Both the position numbers and the translations under genes were made by a program. The notes beneath the pieces were generated by a model. That model saw only the letters and a program-made list of their open reading frames with translations. It was not told the DNA's origin and did not search any database. From NCBI GenBank assembly GCA_949987565.1, contig OX465107.1:21372030-21436029 (forward strand): a DNA stretch of 64,000 nt. The letters are read 5' to 3'. Shown here piece by piece: positions 1 to 12,000 of this stretch. Source of the stretch: Luidia sarsii (Eukaryota > Echinodermata > Asteroidea > Paxillosida > Luidiidae). The stretch's first letter is position 1. Every line of letters starts with the position of its first letter.

Positions 1-2876
1 AGAGTGTCTGACTCTTGGATGTGATTGGAAGTCTGAGTTTCAATGGCTGGAGGGTTGCTGCTGTTTGTCTCGACAAGTGCACAGTTTTTGAGGATGTCTC
101 ATTTCGTGGGGACGTGGGCCCCTTTACTAGCTCGTGGCTGTGCCAATGAGGCTTCATGGCCTGAAGACTGGAGAGAGTAGCCTCCTGCCAGAGTGGTTGA
201 GGGTTGGAACCCTGCCCTGGCCTTTGCAATGCAGCATAAATATGCTACCAGCCAACAATCCGTCACCCTTTATTGTGGGGAGCTGGGTTAGACCCCAACA
301 GAGCTGCTGTGAGGAGTGTCAGCAGACGCGAACATTTACCGAGGAAGAGCTATCACGATGACGATCATTGCATGTGTAGTAATGAACATTGTATTGCACC
401 ATTCATGCGCAGTGTTGGAATCAACAAAAGTGGCCGATTGGACCACTGTGTTGTTTCCAATGCTGTCTAGGGAAAATGAAGTAAATGCAAATACTGGAAA
501 GAACAATGTTTTTTAAACAAAGGAAAGTTAGTCGACTATTTGGGAAAAGCCCTTCCTCTTTAGAGCTGTATCGGGTGAGATGGAAGAGCACCATTAGGTT
601 ACACCTGAGGCCATAAATGCAAGTCAACTTCCCTTTTTCTATTTTGATACTTTATTATGTTCAATGTTATGTTAAGGATTGTAAATATATTTAAATCAGA
701 CACTGGAATTCCAGGATATGAATAAAATGACAGTTTGTGCTAAACACAAGTCTCCACTGAACACAAAATTTGCATTTATTTTATTTTATTGTTAATTCAT
801 TTGATTAAAGTTATAATTATTGACACATACATATATTTCTTACAAAATTACAGGCATTCCATTGATGAATACAGTACTGCAAACCTACAAATACATAGTG
901 TGTATATATATAGAAATGTATTTACAAGTACATATACTTTGGCATCAGACACAAATGTTACGCAATCAAAGACTCACTAAATGTCATGATTATTAAAAGC
1001 AAGAACAGAAGCAATTTTTACACAAGCATTCATCTTTACAGAGTGACTGCACTTAAAATAATTGTGACTTTTACAAAGTCCTAATTTCATTATGATTTTT
1101 CATGGATTTATGAATATATGGAAAGTATTTACAATTTTACATATATTCATAAATTTATGAATTATTTTTCATAAAAAATTAAAAGTGACAATGACTATCT
1201 TTAAATCATAGACCTTTTGTATTTTAGTACCAATGCCCTTGTAGAGGTGGAAACTGGTTTTTTTCTTCATATTTTCACCCAAGTTCAGGGTTACCATCAA
1301 TGAGAAAGGTTTTTCCTTTACCTTGGACAAAGGTCATGATAGCATCCTGAATGTAATATAAATACCAAATAAATTGTACATTTCCAGTTCCAAATCAAAA
1401 GTATCAAATTCAAAGTTTTCCGTGGAATTTGTAGTCCCTGTATGCCCCTGTAGTAGCAGCCCTGTGTTTAAAATGACCATTGAAATCGGTGACAGGCAAT
1501 TTGAAAGGCCCGTCTGAAATCAAAATCGCATGTGCTGTCTCAACACACAGGAATGGGAGAGTGCGGGAGAGGTACAGAAATGGTACAGCAGGGTTTGAAT
1601 GTAGCAGTAGCCCTGTGGCCAAATGACCGTTGGCATTGTCTGCGGCAAGTTGAAGGCCATCCCCCACTAGTGGAATGACCAAACGAAAGAGCACACACTC
1701 CAACAACACTTCCTGTGGCACTGTCATCTTCCGATCACGGTTTTGGGCCGAGGGTGATTGTTGAAAGCAACATTCTGAACCTTACAGAACACAGCAGAAC
1801 TTCAGCGAAAAAGCATAGAAACAACTCCTTTTTGGGGTTGAATTTTAGCCCTTTTGCTTATTAACTACTTTGAGCCAGGTTTTCCAAATTCAGAGGGCCG
1901 GTGGTGTTGCTGTGCGTACGGCCTTTGTCCACATTTTAAACAAAGAATCTCCAGCCTACCATCAAACAATAGGCAGCGTGACAAAGACCTGCTTTGACGT
2001 GAGTTGCCACATGAATTGCCAGATTGGCGGCCAACATTGTGGGATCTTTACTGTGGATGGTTGAGGGATAGAGCGCCACGTACTGCCACAGAAGACGGAG
2101 AAATTGGCATGTCCCACAGCCCAACGGTCATCGGACAGGCAGTGAAAAATCCACCTACTATCTTCACCGCTAACTGTGAGCTTGATTGGGCCGACTACCT
2201 CGCATGGCAACCATGGGCCCTGGAAACAGTTAACACTTCCACTGCTAAGCCCGAAAATATTCAGAATACACTTACCCACAGCAAGGTGCTAGGACTGAGA
2301 TTTCTTGGTCTAACAATGCAATGGTTTGCTGCCCTCTTTGGTTCAAGCATTGTAATATTTATACTGTGAACTATATGAAACTACATGCGTCGGGTAACAC
2401 AGTGCAGTCATTTTGGGGGTGGTTTCAGCTGTTAGTGTGCAAGGATAACAGTATAACAAATGCAGCAGCGATAACTTTAACCCTAACCGGCATGGAAACC
2501 ACAACTAACCACACATGGTCTTTCCTTCGGGGGGGGGATAAGGGCCATGCACAAGGACATTCCACAGCGTGGTTTTTGTGGTGTCCTGTGGTATGTGAGC
2601 CTACACCCCTGTGGGCACTGTGGTAAATTGCGGTATACAGTGTGTGTCCTGTGCGGAAGGTGCAAAGTGTGGACAACGAAGTGAACTTTCTTCATCTGAA
2701 TGACAGGCAGCCCACTGCAAAAATGCGGGCCAGATGGAAAAAAACAAACAAAAACACCAACTTACAGGCCGGTTAAAATTTGAGTCTAGTGGCTCAACTG
2801 GCTGCAGTCGAGGTTAGATTCTGCCCGACCTAAACAAGGAGACGATGGTGCTGTGCAATGACGGTGGGCGATTAGA
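1..2876. other. Intergenic and probable 3' untranslated DNA
   Basis: No convincing coding exon. AT-rich from 600 to 1400. An AATAAA lies on the plus strand at 721 and several AATAAA motifs on the minus strand at about 775-795. This would suit two convergent transcripts ending near 750, one of them the DEPDC7-like mRNA. The inference rests only on these signals. Confidence 0.3.
2478..2607 (+). repeat. Interspersed repeat, copy 1 of an inverted pair
   Basis: About 120-130 bp, running from ctaaccggcatggaaacc to tatgtgagcctacac. Its inverted partner lies at 3350-3467. The pair brackets the last exon of the DEPDC7-like gene. Confidence 0.75.
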
Positions 2877-3073
2877 CTACAGCATGTTGGCAAAGTGCTT
2901 GGCATAGAGCTTGGGGTGATGCCTCTTGAGCTCCTGCAGGTGTTGCTTCTTCTCCTTGAGGCTCATCTTGGTGTTGTCGATGATGCCGTTGGTCAGGACT
3001 CGCAGGGCCGCCTCCGTGCCCGCCGTGCGCTGCTGGTGGTACTGCTGCGGTGTGATCCGGACGCAGTGCAAGT
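2877..3073 (-). CDS. DEPDC7: DEPDC7-like exon 13 (stop codon)
   Basis: It encodes LHCVRITPQQYHQQRT to the conserved C-terminus KEKKQHLQELKRHHP, ending ...HFANML and TAG at 2877-2879. Two copies of a roughly 120-bp repeat flank it in inverted orientation. Confidence 0.92.
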
Positions 3074-6000
3074 CTGTCGATCAAAGAGGAGTTTGGGGGC
3101 TCAGGTTGTTGAAAGTGCACATGCTCAGTGATTGATACAAGGTTTTTTTTCATGGAGTTCTGTACATGCCAACTACCGTATATGAAGTGTCAGTCTTCTC
3201 TAGCTGCCAACCTGTTTAAAGGAAATTAAGAATACTTCTGCTAAAAAAGAAGAATCACAGAGCAAACTACAAAAATCAGAGCAAAATCGGAATCTGTTGT
3301 CAAGAGCTTGTAAAAAGTAGTAAAATTATACCCCAAAAAAAGGAATGATGTGTAGGCTCACATACCACTGGACACCACGCTGTGGAATGTCCTGGTGCGT
3401 GGCCCTTATCCTCCCACAGGAAAAACCATGTGTGGTTAATTTTGGTTTCAATGCCGGTTAGGGTTAACGAACGCCGATATACCAAACATTCAGCTATAAC
3501 AAACATGCCCTTAGGCTCCCGGATTCTGTGCACATATTTTAAGTGGCCGTAGCTGCTATAACAAACAATCGCTATATCAAACAATTTTCATGGATCCCTG
3601 GATGTTCGTTATACGGAAGTTCCACTGTACTACTAAAATGCTTTGACTCATTTCCCTTGAGTGTTAAGTCTTATCGTCCGAGTGTTAGTGCCGTGCTCTG
3701 TGATTACGGTCTTGATTACCCGTGTAGATGTCGCCCTGCCAGGATTTGAGCAGCTTGATCCGCCTCTGCGCCTTGGCGGCCACCCGGGCCGGGATCTTGT
3801 TGACGTGACCGAAGCAGTCCATCATGAAGGAGACCAGGTTCCTGGCCTGGGTCGTGCTCATGGCCTGAGCCGGCACGATGACCGAGGTGAAGGCGGTGAT
3901 GAGTGTGACGCGGTTGTCCATCTGTGTGGGGAGAAAGGAAGGAAGGAAGGAAGGAAGGAAGGAAGGAAGGAAGGAAGGAAGGAAGGAAGGAAGGAAGGAA
4001 GGAAGGAAGGAAGGAAGGAAGGAAGGAAGGAAGGAAGGAAGGAAGGAAGGAAGGAAGGAAGGAAGGAAGGAAGGAAGGAAGGAAGGAAGGAAGGAAGGAA
4101 GGAAGGAAGGAAGGAAGGAAGGAAGGAAGGAAGGAAGGAAGGAAGGAAGGAAGGAAGGAAGGAAGGAAGGAAGGAAGGAAGGAAGGAAGGAAGGAAGGAA
4201 GGAAGGAAGGAAGGAAGGAAGGAAGGAAGGAAGGAAGGAAGGAAGGAAGGAAGGAAGGAAGGAGGGAAGGAGGGAAGGAGGGAAGGAAGGAAGGAAGGAA
4301 GGAAGGAAGGAAGGAAGGAAGGAAGGAAGGAAGGAAGGAAGGAAGGAAGGAAGGAAGAAAGGAAGAAAGGAAGGAAGGAAGAAAGGAAGGAAGGAAGGAA
4401 GGAAGGAAGGAAGGAAGGAAGGAAGGAAGGAAGGAAGGAAGGAAAGATGCACCCAAATGTTGTAGGTTGTGTATGAGACTGTGCATGAGTCCTTTCTCTC
4501 AATTAAACTCGACCTAACAAATACTACGGATGCAGGCGACCCCATTAGGCGTGAGTGTAGTAAGGTCAGCTTGGGTATACAGGGATTGGGCAGAAGTGGG
4601 CATTCCAGGAGATGACTCATGGTCTTCTCCTCTCCACATTCACATACTGGTTGACCTTCAGTGTTGAAACCCCATTCGGCCGTTAGGGCTTTGCACCGGC
4701 CGACTCCAGCACGCAGACGATTGAGACACAGCCAGAATGGCCATGATTGGCGGGATTCCTGGTGGAAGAGACTCCTTTGGGCTGACGTTGACATTGTGTG
4801 ATGCACACACAGTCTTTGCCCGGGTTGGGGCTGCTTGAGACTCAAAGGATTGTTCCGTCTACTACCTACGGCTGGATTTAGCTACCTGGATTATCAAGTT
4901 TGGTTGATTGCTTCTGACTGGCACCCCCACCCCGGCAAAGACTGGTTGACTATTTGGGAAGGCCACCATCTAAGGGCAAGAAAGCTCTAAGATTATGTAG
5001 TTTGTGGTTGAATGCTTCTGACTGGCACCCCAACCCCAGGCAAAGACTGGTTGACTATTTGGGAAGGCCACCATCTAAGGGCACGATAGCTCTAAGATTA
5101 TCTAGTGTGTGGTTGAATGCTTCTGACTGGCACCCAAACCCCAGGCAAAGACTGGTTGACTATTTGGGAAGGCCACCATCTAAGGGCTGAATAGCTCTCA
5201 GAGTATCTACGGTAGTTTGTAGTTGAATGCTTCTGACTGCACCCCCAACCCCAGGCAAAGACTGGTTGACTATTTGGGAAGGCCGCCATCTAAGGGCTGA
5301 ATAGCTCTAAGATTATCTAGTGTGTGGTTGAATGCTTCTGACTGGCACCCAAACCCCAGGCAAAGACTGGTTGACTATTTTGGAAGGCCGCCATCTAAGG
5401 GCTGAATAGCTCTCAGAGTATCTTGTTTGTGGTTAAATGCTTCTGACTGGCACCCAAATCCCAGGCAAAGACTGGTTGACTATTTGGGAAGGCCGCCATC
5501 TAAGGGCTGAATAGCTCTAAGATTATGTAGTTTGTGGTTGAATGCTATTGACTGGCACTCCCACCCCAGCAAAGACTGGTTGACTATTTTGGAAGGCCGC
5601 CATCTAAGGGCTGGATAGCTCTAAGATTATGAAGTTTGTGGTTGAATGCTATTGACTGGCACTCCCACCCCAGCAAAGACTGGTTGACTATTTTGGAAGG
5701 CCGCCATCTAAGGGCTGGATAGCTCTAAGATTATCTAGTTTGTGGTTAAATGCTTCTGACTGGCACCCCCACCCCGGCAAAGTCTGGTGACTATTTGGGA
5801 AGGCCACCATCTAAGGGCAAGAAAGCTCTAAGATTATGTAGTTTGTGGTTGAATGCTATTGACTGGCACTCCCACCCCAGCAAAGACTGGTTGACTATTT
5901 TGGAAGGCCGCCATCTAAGGGCAAGATAGCTCTAAGATTATCTAGTGTGTGGTTGAATGCTTCTGACTGGCACCCCCACCCCGGCAAAGTCTGGTGACTA

Positions 6001-9000
6001 TTTGGGAAGGCCACCATCTAAGGGCAAGATAGCTCTAAGATTATCTAGTGTGTGGTTGAATGCTTCTGACTTGAACCCCTACTATTTGGGAAGGCCACCA
6101 TCTAAGGGCTGGATAGCTCTAAGATTATCTAGTGTGTGGTTGAATGCTATTGACTGGCACCCCCACTATTTGGGAAGGCCACCATCTAAGGGCAAGATAG
6201 CTCTAAGATTATCTAGTTTGTGGTTGGATGCTTCTGACTTGAACCCCCACTATTTGGGAAGGCCACCATCTAAGGGCTGGATAGCTCTAAGATTATCTAG
6301 TTTGTGGTTGAATGCTATTGACTGGCACCCCCACTATTTGGGAAGGCCGCCATCTAAGGGCTGGATAGCTGCAGTCGATTTCATGAAACCCTACGACCGT
6401 ACCTCGTAGCTCAACTGGACAGCAGTCTTGGCGCTGGCCAGGGACATGAACTGGAGCAGCCTGCGGAGCTCCTCCCTGGGCCCCACCTCCAGCATGGCCA
6501 GCACCATCTGGGCCAGCTCCACGGCCCTGGAGCTCCGGCCCCGGGCCACCGAGTCCAGCACGGCCGCCAGCACCTCGCCCAGCTCGGCGGGCAGCAGGGC
6601 CGGGCCGCCGCGGCCGGCGTAGTGGCCGCTCAGCGTCTGGTACAGGAGGAGCTTGCGGGCGTGGACCGAGGACTGCGACTGGCTGTTGGTGGCGCTCAGG
6701 AAGCTGGCGGTGATGGCTGAGCAGTCCGGCTGGGACTGGAGGCAGGCCAGTGCCGAGGATAGCCAGGGATCGCTGGAGGAAAAAGAAGGGAAGATCGGAG
6801 ACCAGTGTTAAGACCCAGTAAGATCGGAGAACAGTTGCCGCTGTTTCTGTACAAGATGCACCTCAGACAGTATCCAATGCACCTCAGACAGTATCTTAAC
6901 AACTTACTTCCCCCTCCTGCAAGCAGGCAGCGCACAACATGATTTAGTTCTGCAAAACCTGATCATGCTCTGACAATCCCTGCTGCAAGGACCCACTCTC
7001 TTGATAGAAGTTTTATCCACACGGCTGTTAGAATTTGGAATAGTCTCCCTGACCATGTCGTTGGTACAGTCTCCTGCTCTGGTCTTCAAGCCTTCAAAGG
7101 CCGAGTACATAAATTTCTCCTTACATAATAAACCAATGCTTTTTAATCCTTTTAATTTTACCATCACTTCTTCAAACTTCTCTGTTGAGATGCTGTTGAC
7201 CATTGAGTGGCGTTCGGGATTTGTTTTCCTTAATTTCTCAAGGGCTATTGTTCACAAGTCCAACATCCTCAAGTTACAGCAAAAATCCAGCCTCCAATTT
7301 TGAAGCGAGTTTTGGAGGATGCACTACTCACAGCGTTACTTACTACTCAGGCCAGTGTGCCAAAGCTACAGAATCCAACATCAACGTTTTGAAGCAAGAT
7401 TTTTTTTTGAGGCATCAGCTTCAAACTTGCCTAGTGCTCACCACTCATATGCAAAGAGAAACCTAGAGTTGCCAAATCCAGTACCAATTTTTGAAATAAG
7501 GAAGGTTTGAAGATGAGTTGCCCTCAAATGGAAAGAAACTGTGCTGCCCTCACTATTCATAGACCCGGTCCAAGCATAGAGAGTATATAAGCTACAAAAT
7601 AGAGCACCAGCCTTTGAGGCAGGAGTGTGTTAAGCTTGCCACAGTAAGCATTAAGTTCTCCAGATAGGTGCATAAGATCCTTCAAACTTAGAGACCACTT
7701 GGTGCTCATATACCATCATCATCATCATCATCATTATCATTCGGCTGCGGAGCAAGCGACTACAATCTTTCTCCAACTGCTACAGTCTTGGGCCAGAGAA
7801 GCAATTTTGTCTGGCAGCAGAATCCCTTTATACCATGGGAGGCCACAAATCTAGCGTAGTTTGCCGAGGCATCGCGTACCTTTTGGGTTCGTCTTGGCTG
7901 CCGTTACTGCAGTCTGTCCTGCCCCCGCCGGAGTAGTCTGGCTTCTGGAAGTTGTCCAGGCAGGTCAGGATGTCCTCCAGGAGGGGTAGGTCCACCAACT
8001 CCAATAGCCTCTGCACCGTGGATTCCTTCCATATCTCGTTCACATCTGTGTTTCAATCAAACGGGGACTGGTTCAATGAAGTGGACTCTTCATAATGGTT
8101 GCACTGTCCTCTACTGATCATTGCATTCACAGATGAGACTGCTGACTATGATGAATGGGTGCACTGAATGGCCCACTGTGTGCAAGCTGAATAGGGTCAT
8201 TGCATCCACAGCTGTGAGTGTGAATGGATGCACTGGATGTCCCACTGTGTGCAAGCTGAATAGGGTCATTGCATCCACAGCTGTGACTGTGAATGGGTGC
8301 ACTGAATGGCCCACTGTGTGCAAGCTGAATAGGGTCATTGCATCCACAGCTGTGACTATGAATGAGTGCACTGGATGTCCCACTGTGTGCAAGCTGAATA
8401 GGGTCATTGCATCCACAGCTGTGACTGTGAATGGGTGCACTGAATGACCCATTGTGTACAAGCTGAATAGGGTCATTGCATCCACAGCTGTGACTGTGAA
8501 TGGGTGCACTGAATGGCCCACTGTGTGCAAGCTGAATAGGGTCATTGCATCCACAGCTGTGACTGTGAATGGGTACACTGAATGGCTCACTGTGTACAAG
8601 CTTAATAGGGTCACTGCATCCACAGCTGTGAGTGGTCTTGGTGCCGGGTACCAGCCAGCCACAGTTCAACGTCCTCACCCAGTTCGTCTTTGAAGTCCGC
8701 AGGCTCTCCGCCGTCGCAGTGGGTTCGCTGGCTCATCAGGCTGGCACTCCGAGATCGGCTGGTACCCTGCTGGGACGTCTCGGAGGACAGACTCGCAGTG
8801 TCGGTATCCCTTTGCCTGTGGAGCAATCACACATTGACCAAACACTTTCCTTAGTGTTCCTTAATGTTTCAGGTAGAGTGTGGGGCCCATGTTGTCGACC
8901 TTCTAGTTGGTGGGCCCTGGTAACTGGCCTCGCTCTTCTGATTGAGCCCAGGCAAACGACAAAAGTTTGAGACGGCAGCACCTCTAACTGCTGCTTGCCT

Positions 9001-12000
9001 CGTACGCACGAGGAAGAAGAAGGTAGTGAGTGAGTACTCTGCCCAACGTGTCTTCTGACTCCTCTTCAGAGAGATCATGTACACGGCGTCACCGCAAACT
9101 TCCAACTTGAAACCCGCCCAGCCGACTGACCTGGCGTCGGCTCTCTTGTTGCTCAGACGGAAACTGCCAAAGCTTCGCCGGCTCCTCTTGCGCTCGGGCA
9201 GGGTGAGCGACTCCTGGGATCCGGCATCGCTGCACCTAGCGCAGACCAGGGTGGAAAATAAAGACGGGAACAGAACTCAGAAAAGGGCAGCACTGGGAGG
9301 CTACAAGGCTGCGGGGCAGTCCTCTGGGTTTTTTTTGGTTTTTTTCTTTAACACCATAGGTGACAGCTAACAGCAGGGATGTAAGTGACCGACGAAGTCA
9401 TTTCCTGAAAATTACCGAAGGCCAATAAATTGTGCGACTGCGAGTGAGCGCTTACACGACCGAGAGATGCGCTTGCGAGAATTACTGATGATGATACTGT
9501 GGATATGATGTTGATGTTAAGGGTCACAGACTGGATGGGGAAATGTTGATACATCACTACAATACGTGCACCTGGACTCTGTACCAAAGAACTTAGCAGA
9601 CTGCTTTGCACAAGGTGCTATAGCTTCTGTGTATATGCGCTACTTCGAGGCAGTAAAGTGTTGAAGATGAATGCTCAAGGTGACCCATCCGAGTTGTGTG
9701 GTGGGCTGCTTTGCACCCGTTTACTATTGCAGGGGAGGGAACCCCGCTTGCTAAGATGGCTGGAGAAACGCTGCCGGGATTCATGAAGGCCGGGGATCCT
9801 CACTGACTGTGGAGTACAGACAGGGTCCTCCTGGAGATTGCAGAACTTACTTGGAGTCCATTTTGTGCTTGATTCGGAAACTGGCTCGCCTCTTGTCTGT
9901 CGACTGGGGGATGCTTTCAACGGACCCACCGACATTGTAACTGGAACGGGATAAGAAGCAAAAAAAAACCCACCCTAAATCACCTTAACAGTGCAGAGAC
10001 CTTGGACATTCATTCATTGACACTGCTCTTTAAAGTGTATCAACGGTTTTATGGATGTTTTATGGGTCTGAAGACAACGAGGCAAAAGGCAGCCATCTTA
10101 GTCATGTCCCCTGTATGCCAAATGGGTAGACGGCACCCAATGCACGTCATAGGAAAGGTTACCCGACTATCAGCCTATACATTCAGCACAAAATGTGGTT
10201 TGAACCAGCTTTCAATGCAAGGAAACTCAAACTCACTGCGCCAAAGGTCCACTACCAATGGAGAGCGCTTTACTTTACAACCGAGGAGAAAGGAATCCAA
10301 TATGGGGAATTCCGAAGCATTCAATTTGTTGTTTGCACCTGAATGAAACCTGGAGGTGTGATCCCTGGAGATATACGACAGTTATTGGTTGAATTGCTTC
10401 TGACTGGCGCCCCCCCCCCCCCACCCCGGCAAAGACTAGTTGACTATGAGGGAAGGCAACCATCTGAGGGCTGGATAGCTCAGATGGAAGAGCGCCGGTA
10501 CGTCAAAGTCACAGTTTTCTTTGCCAAGTCCCAGTCCAGTCAAAGTCTCCTTTTACCAGTTTGTAAATTTGTCAATTTGTCAATTTGTTTAAAAGTTCCT
10601 AGGCAGTTTTTCCTTGGTTTTTTTTTGAGAGAGACCCTTACGTGTCAGTCTTCAGCCGGCCCAGACCGAAGCTGCTTCGTTTACGTTTTCTTTTCTCCGA
10701 TGGCGTCTCCGTCTGGTGTCCATCTTCAGATCTGCGGGAAAAGAGGAAACGCAGACAGCTTTCAATCCAAACCACTTAACCTCTTGACGGCGGGATTATT
10801 TTAGTGCCAATGGCCGGCGCAGTGCCATTTCTAAAGCTCGCTAAACAATCAGAGAACAATAAAACCTGCAAAATATTTGTATTGGCGAATCAAATGTGGC
10901 ACAATTCGGAAGTCTGCGTGGCTTTTGCCAAGGGATTATCAGCCCTGAAGGATTGGCCTTTTGTGTGTGGTACAATTGAGCGTCGGTTCTGCAACATGAC
11001 TCCGAGAACTGTGTGCGCTGCAACCCTTTGACCGCAGACATGCCCGGGTTAAGCACCGAGCGCACAGTGCTAAGGGTACATTGAGTACGAGGGCAAACCC
11101 TCGTCGAATTTGACCGCGAAGCTGCCGGTTCAACTCACCGGGAGAAAACATCAGCCTTGAGTTTGCCAAACCCAAAACTGGACCTCTTTTTCCTCTTGCG
11201 ATCAAAATGGCTGGTGGGACCCGTCGATGCGTCATCTTCATTGCACCTAGTCAGACAGAAAAACAAACCAACCATGAAAGGTATTTAAATACACCTGACA
11301 TAACTTTCTTTAAGCCCCTACACAACATTGGTAAGATCGAAAAACTGAAATGTTCACAGATTTACATGAAACTTATACAGTTTGAGAAGGTTATAGTAGA
11401 AACCTATCACTGAAATATTTCTACCTAAAATGTTGTATTTTGGGAGAAAAAAGTAAAAGAAATAGTTTACGTCTCACCGAAATCTAAACTATTTTTGGAA
11501 CAGTACGGCGTTGAATGCTGCATTTTCAGGCAACAAATGAAGCGGTTTTCATGGTTTTCTCGAGACTCGGTTGGCGGATTGAGCTGAAATTTTCACAGGT
11601 GTGCTATTTCATGCATATGTTGGATCAGACAACGTATGGATGCTATTCTTTGACCTCGACCAATGTTGTGTAGGGGCTTTAACCAATAAAGAACCGGTCC
11701 TGACCACAGCAAAAAAATCACTCATAAGTTAAGTATTCATGGGTCAGTTTATAAAGCATTGGGTCGAATGTTCTTCTAAGATTCTCTTGCTCTTACCGAT
11801 GGTCAGTCTTAGACATTCCAGCACTGAAACTGCTCCGCCACTTTTTTTTACGGTCAAACTGGGAGCAGGTGGGGCCCAAATCGTCAGAGGGTCTGCTAAG
11901 AAAAAAAACATGGTTTTTCAAAACAAGGAGCTCAAAACAAACCGCAAACATATTGTATTGAAGTAAAGAAACACGAAAAACAGGTTCTGTTCCTGGCTTA

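Noticed and set aside
3661..4845. Very long open frames (up to 386 codons) through the GGAA tract
   Set aside because: A 4-bp repeat without stop codons is open in all frames. The real coding part is only exon 12 at its left edge and a LINE fragment at its right edge.
8111..8693. Repeat proteins of about 180 codons on both strands
   Set aside because: The 69-bp tandem array is a multiple of three, which keeps frames open. It is intron 9 of the DEPDC7-like gene.
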